Shown here piece by piece: positions 14,228 to 20,789 of a stretch of DNA of 20,825 bases. Where the stretch lies: assembly GCA_040002845.1 (NCBI GenBank), contig JBDUDR010000036.1:1-20825 (forward strand), in the 5' to 3' direction. Every line of letters begins with the position of its first letter. The first letter of the stretch is position 1. Source of the DNA: JBDUDR01 sp040002845 (GTDB lineage: Bacteria > Actinomycetota > Actinomycetes > Propionibacteriales > Nocardioidaceae). The notes beneath the pieces were generated by a model. The model had not been told where the DNA came from. It made no database searches and saw only the letters and a program-made list of their open reading frames with translations. A program made the translations under genes and the position numbers.

Positions 14228-15199
14228 ATGGCGCTGAACCGAACCGACGAGATCGCCGCCGCCAGCTCGGGGGACGAATCCGCCTTCGGTGCCCTCACCG
14301 AGGGACACCGGCGCGAGCTGCACATCCACTGCTACCGGATGCTCGCCTCGTACGACGAAGCAGAAGACGCCGTCCAGGAAACGTTCCTGCGCGCGTGGCG
14401 CGGTCGGGACAGCTTCGACGGCAGCTCACTCTTCCGTGCGTGGCTCTACCGCATTGCAACGAACGTCTGCATCGACATGCGCCGGCGCAGCTCGCGCCGT
14501 CTGACGACGATGCACTCCTTCGCCGAGGTGCCGTGGCTCCAGCCGTGCCCGGACCGATTGCTGGACGAAGTAGCGCCGAGTGACGAACAGCCAGACGCGG
14601 TCGTCGTCGAGCGGGAGACGATCGAGCTGGCGTTCCTCGCCGCCATGCAGGTACTCCCGCCCAAACAGCGTGCGGCGTTGATCGCTCGGGACGTGCTTGG
14701 CTGGTCTGCCAGCGAGACTGCGACCCACCTCGAGACCAGTGTCCCCGCGGCGAACAGTGCACTTCAGCGAGCCCGCGCGACCATGCAGGAGCACCTACCG
14801 GAGCGGCGAGCGGAGTGGTCTGCCGGCGAGCCGAGTGCCCAGGAACGGGCGCTGCTCGAGCAGTTCATCGACGCGCACGAACGGTGCGACGCTGCAGCCG
14901 CGGTTGCGATCGCGGCACAGGACATCAGGATCACGATGCCGCCAAACGCAATGTTGTTCGAGGGGCTCGAGAGGATCGCGCCGCTCCTCGAGCGCGCCCT
15001 TGCAGAGGGCGATTGGCGCCTCGTGCCCACCCAAGCCAACCGGATGCCGACGGCCGCCAGCTACCTCCGTCGGCCTGGCGACTCCGAATTCCGGGCGTTC
15101 AAGTTCGATGTCCTGCGCATCGAGCGCAACGTCATCGCGGAGATCACGACGTTTGGCGCCGGGTTGTTTCCGGCATTCGGCCTACCGCCAACGCTCTGA
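14228..15199 (+). CDS. ECF sigma factor with C-terminal SnoaL-like domain (SigG-like)
   Basis: This 323-residue protein directs RNA polymerase to alternative promoters. Sigma region 2 lies at about residues 15-90 (HCYRMLASYDEAEDAVQETF, then WLYRIATNVCIDMRRR). Region 4 lies at about 135-185 (LPPKQRAALIARDVLGWSAS, then VPAANSALQRARATM). From about 205 to the end follows an NTF2/SnoaL-like domain ending FPAFGLPPTL. The length and the extra domain match the SigG/SigJ-like class of actinobacterial ECF factors, closer to SigG by the C-terminal motif. In this class the C-terminal domain takes part in control and there is no classical anti-sigma gene; none is seen beside it here. The ATG at 14228 has a weak ribosome-binding site, so coupling to the VOC gene is possible. 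The target promoters are unknown. Confidence 0.9.
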   Translation: MALNRTDEIAAASSGDESAFGALTEGHRRELHIHCYRMLASYDEAEDAVQETFLRAWRGRDSFDGSSLFRAWLYRIATNVCIDMRRRSSRRLTTMHSFAEVPWLQPCPDRLLDEVAPSDEQPDAVVVERETIELAFLAAMQVLPPKQRAALIARDVLGWSASETATHLETSVPAANSALQRARATMQEHLPERRAEWSAGEPSAQERALLEQFIDAHERCDAAAAVAIAAQDIRITMPPNAMLFEGLERIAPLLERALAEGDWRLVPTQANRMPTAASYLRRPGDSEFRAFKFDVLRIERNVIAEITTFGAGLFPAFGLPPTL

Positions 15200-15210
15200 G
15201 GACACGCCGC

Positions 15211-15226
15211 CCGCGGATCGCCGCGG
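15211..15226. terminator. GC hairpin between the sigma and methyltransferase genes
   Basis: CCGCGG-ATCG-CCGCGG is a perfect 16-bp inverted repeat, 12 bp after the sigma-factor stop and in the 82-bp convergent gap before the methyltransferase end. It could stop transcripts from either side, although no T-run follows. Confidence 0.4.
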
Positions 15227-15281
15227 TGGCTCTGAGGATGACGCGCGGCTCCCCAGTCGAGCGACGCGGCCGAAGAGATCT

Positions 15282-15905
15282 TCAGCCAGACGTCTTGACG
15301 TTTGCTCCGGCGGTTACCTCGAACACCCTGAAACCCTTGGCCGAAGCCAGCCGTCTGCAGGTGTGCCCCTCACCGATCAGCCACCGCTGCAACGAATCGG
15401 CGCCCAGGTTCTTGCCCACCACCATGAGGGCTCGGCCCGTCGGGGTCAGACGGGCCAACCAGGCGCCGAGCAGTGCATGGAGGGCTGGCTTTCCGATGCG
15501 GATCGGCGGGTTTGACCAGATCTCGTCGAAGCTGACGTCTTCCGGCACCTGTTCGGGGAGGCAGGGTCGGAGGCGGTCCACCAACCCGAGCGTGTGGGCA
15601 TTCTCGGCGGTGAGCTGCAACGCCCGCTGGTTGACGTCCACCCCCCACACGGTGGCTGCAGGCGAGTGAACCGCCAGCGCGCAGGCGATCGCGCCGTAGC
15701 CGCACCCGAGGTCGAGCAGGTTCTGACTCGCCCTGGGTGGCCCCGAGGTCGCCCGGAACAACACGGCGGTGCCGACGTCGAGCCGACCGCGGGCGAACAC
15801 ACCCGACGCCGACAGCAAGGTGAGCCGGTGCCCCCACGCAGTCACGTCGACAGGCACGCGCTGAAGGTTGGAGTCGGGAGACGCGGAAAAGTAGTGGTCG
15901 TTCAC
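15282..15905 (-). CDS. Class I SAM-dependent methyltransferase, RsmC-like
   Basis: The 207-residue protein has the SAM-binding motif LLDLGCGYGAIA (63-74), the acidic end of strand 2 (VWGVDVNQRAL, Asp90) and the catalytic-type motif SNPPIRIGK (131-139) found in enzymes that methylate exocyclic amino groups of guanine or adenine. It has the length and opening (FSASPDSNLQRVPVDV, then GVFARGRLDVGTAVL) of the single-domain RsmC/RlmG-like group that modifies rRNA. A role in 16S rRNA G1207 methylation is inferred from family only. The start is GTG at 15905, overlapping the truA stop by four bases (GTGA). It is therefore the likely last gene of the alpha-operon transcript, next to another RNA-modification gene. 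Confidence 0.85.
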   Translation of the reverse strand: MNDHYFSASPDSNLQRVPVDVTAWGHRLTLLSASGVFARGRLDVGTAVLFRATSGPPRASQNLLDLGCGYGAIACALAVHSPAATVWGVDVNQRALQLTAENAHTLGLVDRLRPCLPEQVPEDVSFDEIWSNPPIRIGKPALHALLGAWLARLTPTGRALMVVGKNLGADSLQRWLIGEGHTCRRLASAKGFRVFEVTAGANVKTSG

Positions 15906-16726
15906 GAGACCGTCCGGATCGCCCGCGACTCGCGAGCGCGAGCCGCCAACTGGTCAACCGCGGGATAGCCCACTTCCTCGAGCGTCAACCCGTGAGGCGG
16001 TACGACTGTGGCGGCTGGGTGACGGTCTCCCGATGACAGCACGTGAGCCGGCCAGTTTGCGTCGCGCTTGCCTTCCCCGACGAGCAGCAGCGCCCCCATC
16101 AGGGCACGGACCATGTTGTGGCAGAACGCGTCCGCGACCACTCGGGCTTCGAGCCCATTGTCTCCGGCGCGTGCGCAGGACAACTCGAGCAGGGTACGGA
16201 TCGTGGTGCCCCCCTCGCGTTTTCGACAGTACGCCGCGAAGTCGTGCTCTCCCAGCAACAGGGCGGCCGCCTGGTTCATGGCCTGATCATCGAGTCGGCG
16301 TTTCCAGACAACGACCTCACGACGTCTCAGTGGGTCGATCTGAGCCGCGTCATCCCACAGGCGGTAGGCGTAACGACGCCACAGAGCGGAAAACCGCGCG
16401 TCGAAACCAGCCGGTGCCAGGCTCACTCGGAAGACGCGAACGTCATCGGGCAGAACACCGATCAACTGTCGCGACAGCACCTCCACAGCCGGCCGGTCCG
16501 AGCGCGCGCCTGGCAACACCGGAGCATCGACGTCGAGGTGGCACACTTGCCCCCGCGCGTGCACGCCGGCGTCCGTTCGCCCGGCGACGGTGAGGGTAGT
16601 CGCCGGGACTCGCAGCACTCGTTCGAGAGCTGCCTCCAAGACGCCCTGGACGGTACGCCGGCCAGGCTGACTCGCCCATCCTGAGAAGTCAGTCCCGTCG
16701 TAGGCCAGATCAAGCCGCAAACGCAC
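15902..16726 (-). CDS. truA: tRNA pseudouridine synthase A (positions 38-40)
   Basis: TruA makes pseudouridine at positions 38, 39 and 40 in the anticodon arm of tRNAs. The 274-residue product starts RLRLDLAYDGTDFSGWASQ and has the catalytic aspartate Asp52 in VAGRTDAGVHARGQV. It continues with the family's FDARFSALWRRYAYR and HNMVRALMGALLLVGEG segments. The start is GTG at 16726 with GGAG 5 nt upstream. It follows rplQ by 24 bp, a linkage common in actinomycetes and Firmicutes, and overlaps the methyltransferase gene by 4 bp, so the three are probably one transcript. Confidence 0.97.
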   Translation of the reverse strand: MRLRLDLAYDGTDFSGWASQPGRRTVQGVLEAALERVLRVPATTLTVAGRTDAGVHARGQVCHLDVDAPVLPGARSDRPAVEVLSRQLIGVLPDDVRVFRVSLAPAGFDARFSALWRRYAYRLWDDAAQIDPLRRREVVVWKRRLDDQAMNQAAALLLGEHDFAAYCRKREGGTTIRTLLELSCARAGDNGLEARVVADAFCHNMVRALMGALLLVGEGKRDANWPAHVLSSGDRHPAATVVPPHGLTLEEVGYPAVDQLAARARESRAIRTVS

Positions 16727-16750
16727 CTGGACTCCTATGCGTACCCAGAC

Positions 16751-17320
16751 TCAGGCGTCCTTGATCTCGGAGTCGTCGTCAGCAGCGTTGTCGAGATCGT
16801 CGTCAGCTTCGTGCGTGACCTCAGTTGCCTCAGCGTCGCCAGGGTCTGGGACGGCGGGTTCCTCAACGGAATCGGCAGCTTCGACCCGCTCAGCCGACGC
16901 CGCGGCGGTCCCACCCGGCGCCGCTGCACGAGCCGTGCGGCGCGCCGGCGTGGGCCGTTCAGCCAGTTCATCGACCAGCTCGATAACCGCCATCGGGGCG
17001 TTGTCACCTTTGCGTGGGCCAATCTTGGTGATGCGCGTGTATCCGCCCGAACGGTTGGCGAACCGCGGACCGATCTCCTCGAACAAGTTGTGTACGACGC
17101 CCTTGTCACGGACGACAGACAGCACCTGCCGACGAGCATGCAGATCCCCCCGCTTGGCCTTGGTGATCAGACGCTCCGCGACCGGCCGGAGCCGACGGGC
17201 CTTTGCCTCGGTCGTGGTGAGGCGACCGTGCTCGAACAGGCTCTGCGCCAGGTTGGCCAGGATCAGCCGTTCGTGCGCAGGGCTGCCACCCAGACGCGGG
17301 CCCTTGGTGGGGGTGGGCAT
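16751..17320 (-). CDS. rplQ: 50S ribosomal protein L17 (bL17) with acidic C-terminal extension
   Basis: L17 lies near the peptide exit tunnel of the large subunit. The conserved domain covers residues 1-120: PTPTKGPRLGGSPAHERLIL, LTTTEAKARRLRPVAERLIT, and GGYTRITKIGPRKGDNAPMA, followed by VIELVDE. The remaining 70 residues are a low-complexity Ala/Glu/Asp/Pro-rich tail ending DDDSEIKDA. The usual bacterial length is about 120-130, while actinobacterial L17 proteins are often extended, so the tail is lineage-typical though long. The ATG at 17320 has AGGAG 6-7 nt upstream. It lies 63 bp after rpoA. Confidence 0.97.
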   Translation of the reverse strand: MPTPTKGPRLGGSPAHERLILANLAQSLFEHGRLTTTEAKARRLRPVAERLITKAKRGDLHARRQVLSVVRDKGVVHNLFEEIGPRFANRSGGYTRITKIGPRKGDNAPMAVIELVDELAERPTPARRTARAAAPGGTAAASAERVEAADSVEEPAVPDPGDAEATEVTHEADDDLDNAADDDSEIKDA

Positions 17321-17383
17321 GTGGTTCTCCTAGCTGAAGTGCGACAGCCGTCGCACCTGATTGGTCGTGGGGTCACGGGCCGA

Positions 17384-18400
17384 TCAGTACTGCTCGGTCT
17401 CCGCGTAGCCTCCGTCGTCCTCGTCGTCGTACGACTCGAGCACCGATCGGGGGTCGAAGCCGGGCGCGCTGTCCTTGAGGCTGAGGCCCATCTCGACCAG
17501 CTTGAGCTTCACCTCGTCGATGGACTTCGAGCCGAAGTTGCGGATGTCGAGCAGATCCTGCTCACTGCGTGAGATCAACTCGCCCACAGTGTGGATCCCT
17601 TCCCGCTTGAGACAGTTGTACGACCTGACGGTCAGCATCAGGTCCTCGATGGGGAGGGCCAGATCGGCCGCGAGCTGCTCATCGACGGGCGACGGACCTA
17701 TGTCGATGCCCTCGGCCTCGACGTTCAGCTCGCGCGCCAGACCGAACAGCTCGACCAGCGTCTTGCCGGCCGAGGCGATCGCGTCCCGTGGACGCATCGA
17801 CTGCTTGGTCTCGACATCGATGACCAACCGGTCGAAGTCCGTACGCTGCTCGACGCGGGTGGCTTCGACGTTGTAGGTCACCTTCAGCACCGGAGAATAG
17901 ATCGAGTCAACGGGCATCCGACCGATCTCTGCGTCGCCGCTCTTGTTCTGGACCGCGGACACGTAACCACGCCCCCGCTCGACCACCAGCTCCATCTCGA
18001 GCTTGCCCTTGTCATTGAGGGACGCGATCTTGAGGTCGGGGTTGTGCACCTCCACCCCTGCCGGCGGCGCGATATCGGCGGCGGTCACATCACCGGGTCC
18101 CTGCTTGCGCAGGTACATGGTGACCGGCTCGTCGTGCTCGGATGACACCACGAGGTCCTTGAGGTTCAAGATCACCTCGGTCACGTCTTCCTTCACACCG
18201 GGGATCGTGGAGAACTCATGGAGTACGCCATCAACCTTGATGCTGGTGACCGCCGCGCCGGGAATGGACGACAGCAGAGTACGACGCAACGAGTTGCCGA
18301 GGGTGTACCCGAAACCGGGCTCCAACGGCTCGATGGAAAACCGCGAACGGTAGTCATCGACGGTCTCTTCGGTCAGGCTCGGACGCTGGGCAATAAGCAC
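17384..18400 (-). CDS. rpoA: DNA-directed RNA polymerase subunit alpha
   Basis: The alpha subunit nucleates RNA polymerase assembly as a dimer through its N-terminal domain. Its C-terminal domain contacts UP elements and activators. The 338-residue product has normal length. The N-terminal domain (about 1-230) includes RFSIEPLEPGFGYTLGNSLR and LLSSIPGAAVTSIKVDGV. The C-terminal domain (about 250-318) includes IEDLMLTVRSYNCLKREGI and DLLDIRNFGSKSIDEVKLKL. An acidic tail ends the protein. The start is GTG at 18400 with AAAGGA 7 nt upstream. It sits between rpsD and rplQ as in other alpha operons. The 109-bp gap before it contains a LexA-like palindrome. Confidence 0.98.
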   Translation of the reverse strand: MLIAQRPSLTEETVDDYRSRFSIEPLEPGFGYTLGNSLRRTLLSSIPGAAVTSIKVDGVLHEFSTIPGVKEDVTEVILNLKDLVVSSEHDEPVTMYLRKQGPGDVTAADIAPPAGVEVHNPDLKIASLNDKGKLEMELVVERGRGYVSAVQNKSGDAEIGRMPVDSIYSPVLKVTYNVEATRVEQRTDFDRLVIDVETKQSMRPRDAIASAGKTLVELFGLARELNVEAEGIDIGPSPVDEQLAADLALPIEDLMLTVRSYNCLKREGIHTVGELISRSEQDLLDIRNFGSKSIDEVKLKLVEMGLSLKDSAPGFDPRSVLESYDDEDDGGYAETEQY

Positions 18401-18450
18401 TTGTGATTCCTTTCCGCGCCGCCCGCTATTTGACGGTCACAGATAAAAGG

Positions 18451-18462
18451 GAACTGCAGTTC
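18451..18462. promoter_or_regulatory. Perfect 12-bp palindrome matching the LexA (SOS) box core
   Basis: GAACTGCAGTTC is a perfect palindrome of the form GAAC-N4-GTTC, the core of the LexA site of Gram-positive bacteria. One flank also fits the longer mycobacterial form (GTTCGA). It lies in the 109-bp rpsD-rpoA gap, 51 bp upstream of the rpoA start, followed on the minus strand by an A/T-rich TTTTATCT. The match is seen; LexA binding is inference. Confidence 0.4.
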
Positions 18463-18509
18463 GAGAGGGCAGTGGTGCGACTCGCTTGAGGCGACCTGAG
18501 CCGCTGACC

Positions 18510-19118
18510 TCACTTCTTCGAGTAATACTCCACGATGAGTTGCTCTTGGACAGGAACGTCGATCTGTTGGCGTACCGGGAGCTGGTGGACGAGGATGCGC
18601 ATCCGGGTCGGCAGCACCTCCAGCCAGGCGGGGACGACGCGGTCGCCATGGGTCTCTCGAGCCACGATGAACGGCGTCATCTCCGCGGATTTGGTGCGTA
18701 CGTCGATCACGTCATGCTCAGACACCTGGAACGACGGGATGTTGACCTTTCGAGCGTTGACCTGGAAATGGCCATGTGCGACGAGCTGGCGAGCGTGTCG
18801 GCGCGTACGCGCAAATCCCGCACGGTAGACCACGTTGTCGAGCCGGCCTTCCAGAAGCCGCAGCAGGTTGTCACCCGTCTTACCGGGACGCCGGCTGGCC
18901 TCTTGATAGTAACGGCGGAATTGCTTCTCGAGCACACCGTAGGTGAATCGCGCCTTTTGCTTCTCACGAAGTTGGAGCAGGTACTCGGTCTCCTTGATGC
19001 GCCCGCGGCCGTGCTGGCCGGGCGGGTAGGGACGTCGTTCGTACGCCTGGTCGCCGCCGACGAGGTCGACCCCCAGTCGGCGCGACTTCTTCGTCATGGG
19101 TCCGGTGTAGCGGGCCAT
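18510..19118 (-). CDS. rpsD: 30S ribosomal protein S4 (uS4)
   Basis: S4 binds 16S rRNA early in small-subunit assembly and in many bacteria represses its own operon. The 202-residue product begins MARYTGPMTKKSRRLGVDL and contains QHGRGRIKETEYLLQLREKQ and LLRLLEGRLDNVVYRAGFAR, the S4 RNA-binding domain with RQLVAHGHFQVNARKVNIPS, and the end VPVQEQLIVEYYSKK. The N-terminus lacks the four zinc-binding cysteines found in some S4 proteins, so it is the zinc-free form. The open frame extends to 19244, but the ATG at 19118 has AAGGAG 9 nt upstream and gives the conserved N-terminus. It follows rpsK by 34 bp. Confidence 0.98.
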   Translation of the reverse strand: MARYTGPMTKKSRRLGVDLVGGDQAYERRPYPPGQHGRGRIKETEYLLQLREKQKARFTYGVLEKQFRRYYQEASRRPGKTGDNLLRLLEGRLDNVVYRAGFARTRRHARQLVAHGHFQVNARKVNIPSFQVSEHDVIDVRTKSAEMTPFIVARETHGDRVVPAWLEVLPTRMRILVHQLPVRQQIDVPVQEQLIVEYYSKK

Positions 19119-19152
19119 GATGGCAGCTCCTTGAAATCTACGCGAACGGGGA

Positions 19153-19560
19153 TCAGACGCGACGGCGCTTGGGCGGCCGGCATCCGTTGTGTGGGGTGGG
19201 TGTGACGTCTTGGATGGTGCCGACCTCCAGGCCGACGGCTCCAAGTGAGCGGATCGCTGTCTCGCGCCCCGAGCCGGGACCCTTGACGAAGACGTCGATC
19301 TTCTTCATCCCGTGCTCCATGGCGCGGCGACCGGCGGCCTCGGCCGCCATCTGGGCCGCGAACGGAGTGGACTTTCGTGAGCCCTTGAATCCAACGGTTC
19401 CAGACGACGCCCACGCGATGACACCGCCGGCCGGGTCGGTGATGGTGACGATGGTGTTGTTGAACGTGCTCTTGATGTGGGCGTGGCCCGCGACGACGTT
19501 CTTCTTTTCCTTGCGGCGCACTTTCTTCGCGCCGGTGGTCTGACGACCCTTGGGGGGCAT
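19153..19560 (-). CDS. rpsK: 30S ribosomal protein S11 (uS11)
   Basis: S11 forms part of the platform of the small subunit near the mRNA exit. The 135-residue product matches the family: HAHIKSTFNNTIVTITDPAG, VIAWASSGTVGFKGSRKSTP, FAAQMAAEAAGRRAMEHGMK, VFVKGPGSGRETAIRSL, and the C-terminal TPTPHNGCRPPKRRRV. The basic N-terminus (PPKGRQTTGAKKVRRKEKK) is typical of actinomycetes. The ATG at 19560 has AGGAG about 10 nt upstream. It is 69 bp after rpsM. Confidence 0.98.
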   Translation of the reverse strand: MPPKGRQTTGAKKVRRKEKKNVVAGHAHIKSTFNNTIVTITDPAGGVIAWASSGTVGFKGSRKSTPFAAQMAAEAAGRRAMEHGMKKIDVFVKGPGSGRETAIRSLGAVGLEVGTIQDVTPTPHNGCRPPKRRRV

Positions 19561-19629
19561 GTGGTGATTACTCCTGAACGCGAGGGGACGTGGTCGATGT
19601 GCTGGGCTCGAGGGGCCGGTCGGCGGCCG

Positions 19630-20010
19630 TCACTTCTTGCCTGCCTTCTTCTTGCCGGCGACGGTGCGCTTGGGACCCTTACGTCCGCGCGCATTGGTGC
19701 GTGTGCGCTGACCGCGGACGGGCAGTCCGCTGCGGTGACGGCGGCCCTGGTAGCTGCCGATCTCGACCTTGCGACGGATGTCGGCGGTGACCTCACGGCG
19801 GAGATCACCTTCGACCTTGAAGTTTGCTTCTATGTAGTCGCGGAGCTTGACCAGCTCCTCGTCCCCCAGCTGATGGACGCGCAGGTCACCGGAGATATCG
19901 GTCGCCCGTAGCGTCTCGAGGGCTCGGGTGCGGCCGATGCCGAAGATGTACGTGAGCGCGACCTCCAGGCGCTTTTCGCGCGGCAGATCGACGCCGATGA
20001 GACGTGCCAT
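19630..20010 (-). CDS. rpsM: 30S ribosomal protein S13 (uS13)
   Basis: S13 is a head protein that contacts the large subunit and the P-site tRNA. The 126-residue product begins MARLIGVDLPREKRLEVALT and contains YIFGIGRTRALETL, the helix-two-turn-helix region and SYQGRRHRSGLPVRGQRTRT (with NARGRKGP next), ending with a Lys-rich tail. The open frame extends to 20157, but the ATG at 20010 has AAGGA 8-9 nt upstream and gives the conserved start. The 177-nt gap before it is unusually long for this operon and rich in hairpins. Confidence 0.98.
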   Translation of the reverse strand: MARLIGVDLPREKRLEVALTYIFGIGRTRALETLRATDISGDLRVHQLGDEELVKLRDYIEANFKVEGDLRREVTADIRRKVEIGSYQGRRHRSGLPVRGQRTRTNARGRKGPKRTVAGKKKAGKK

Positions 20011-20187
20011 GTGGCATGTCCTTCCATCTCGCGGAGGTTTCTCGCGTGGCGCATCCCTACCCGCCTCGTGAACCAGGTCGGACCTGGTCCCTGGTAGGGC
20101 CCCGGCCTCCGGGCCGAGGGTGTCATCCGCCAGCTTTTCCTGCGGACGAGCGGTCACGCTTGGGTGATGCAGGGCTGTGCCAGTTGC
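20011..20187 (-). promoter_or_regulatory. Hairpin-rich leader between rpmJ and rpsM (possible S4 autoregulatory site)
   Basis: This 177-nt non-coding gap contains a perfect hairpin (ACCAGGT-CGG-ACCTGGT at 20072-20088), then CCCT-GGT-AGGG (20090-20100) and CGGCC-TCCG-GGCCG next to it. Together they form a row of stems about 60-115 nt upstream of the rpsM start. In E. coli S4 represses the alpha operon by binding a folded leader just before rpsM, and this gap has the same position. No sequence match to that leader is claimed. A local promoter is not evident. Confidence 0.4.
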
Positions 20188-20301
20188 TCAGCCCTGACGC
20201 TGCTTGTGTCGAGGGTTCTCGCAGATGACCATGACCACGCCGTGGCGACGGATCACCTTGCACTTGTCACAGATCGGCTTGACACTCGGATTGACCTTCA
20301 T
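20188..20301 (-). CDS. rpmJ: 50S ribosomal protein L36 (bL36), zinc-ribbon form
   Basis: This short gene encodes 37 residues beginning MKVNPSVKPICDKCKVIRRH and ending ENPRHKQRQG. L36 is the smallest large-subunit protein. Cys11, Cys14, Cys27 and His32 form the CxxC...C...H zinc site, so this is the zinc-binding (C+) form. A zinc-free paralogue may exist elsewhere under control of a zinc regulator. The ATG at 20301 is preceded by GAGAGCAC, a weak ribosome-binding site. It lies 59 bp after infA, the standard order. Confidence 0.97.
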   Translation of the reverse strand: MKVNPSVKPICDKCKVIRRHGVVMVICENPRHKQRQG

Positions 20302-20360
20302 CGTGCTCTCCACTGGATTGAGCTGTGCCCGGGAGGGCAACGGGTGAACGGCTTGGTTTG

Positions 20361-20582
20361 TCACTTGTAGCGGTAGACGATGCGTCCGCGGGTCAGGTCG
20401 TACGGTGAGAGCTCAACCACCACACGGTCCTCGGGGAGGATCCTGATGTAGTGCTGCCGCATCTTGCCGCTGATGTGAGCGAGGACCTTGTGCCCGTTGC
20501 TCAGCTCGACCCGGAACATGGCATTCGGGAGTGCTTCGACGACGCTGCCCTCGATCTCGATGACACCTTCCTTCTTCGGCAT
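20361..20582 (-). CDS. infA: Translation initiation factor IF-1
   Basis: IF-1 occupies the A site of the small subunit during initiation. The 73-residue OB-fold protein begins MPKKEGVIEIEGSVVEALPN and contains HKVLAHISGKMRQHYIRILP and DRVVVELSPYDLTRGRIVYR, ending YK, nearly identical to other bacterial IF-1 proteins. The frame is open upstream to 20732, but the ATG at 20582 gives the conserved N-terminus. It follows GGAGG at a short 2-nt distance; an in-frame ATG 21 bp upstream (adding MQQIAEE) has no better site. First visible gene of the alpha operon; map, adk and secY, which often precede it, are not in the window. Confidence 0.98.
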   Translation of the reverse strand: MPKKEGVIEIEGSVVEALPNAMFRVELSNGHKVLAHISGKMRQHYIRILPEDRVVVELSPYDLTRGRIVYRYK

Positions 20583-20735
20583 TTCCTCCGCAATCTGTTG
20601 CATGTATCGGATAGTCGGTCCATAGCCTGGCGCACGCGAGCCTATCCCCAGAAGTCGTTGAGGGCAGCCGCAGGACAACACGCAGCCAGGCCGGCGACCC
20701 AGCACACGGCTGGACCGCTTGACGGCCGACATAAC

Positions 20736-20765
20736 AGTCTACGCCGCGGACTCGGCCGAAGCCAA
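20736..20765 (-). promoter_or_regulatory. Candidate promoter of the infA-rpmJ-rpsM operon
   Basis: On the minus strand TTGGCT (20765-20760) and TAGACT (20741-20736) are separated by 18 bp; an overlapping TTGACG lies at 20773-20768. Transcription would start near 20729, giving an infA leader of about 147 nt. A promoter here would let the translation and RNA polymerase genes be expressed apart from the upstream secY-adk-map genes. Confidence 0.5.
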
Positions 20766-20789
20766 TCCGTCAAGTCCACTGCTCTGTGC

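Noticed and set aside
19119..19244. 42-residue N-terminal extension of S4
   Set aside because: It would overlap the end of rpsK, and the ATG at 19118 has a strong ribosome-binding site and the conserved MARYTGP start.
20583..20732. 50-residue N-terminal extension of IF-1
   Set aside because: IF-1 is highly conserved at about 72 residues starting MxKKEG or MAKKDG. The extension is unlike any IF-1 and covers the leader.
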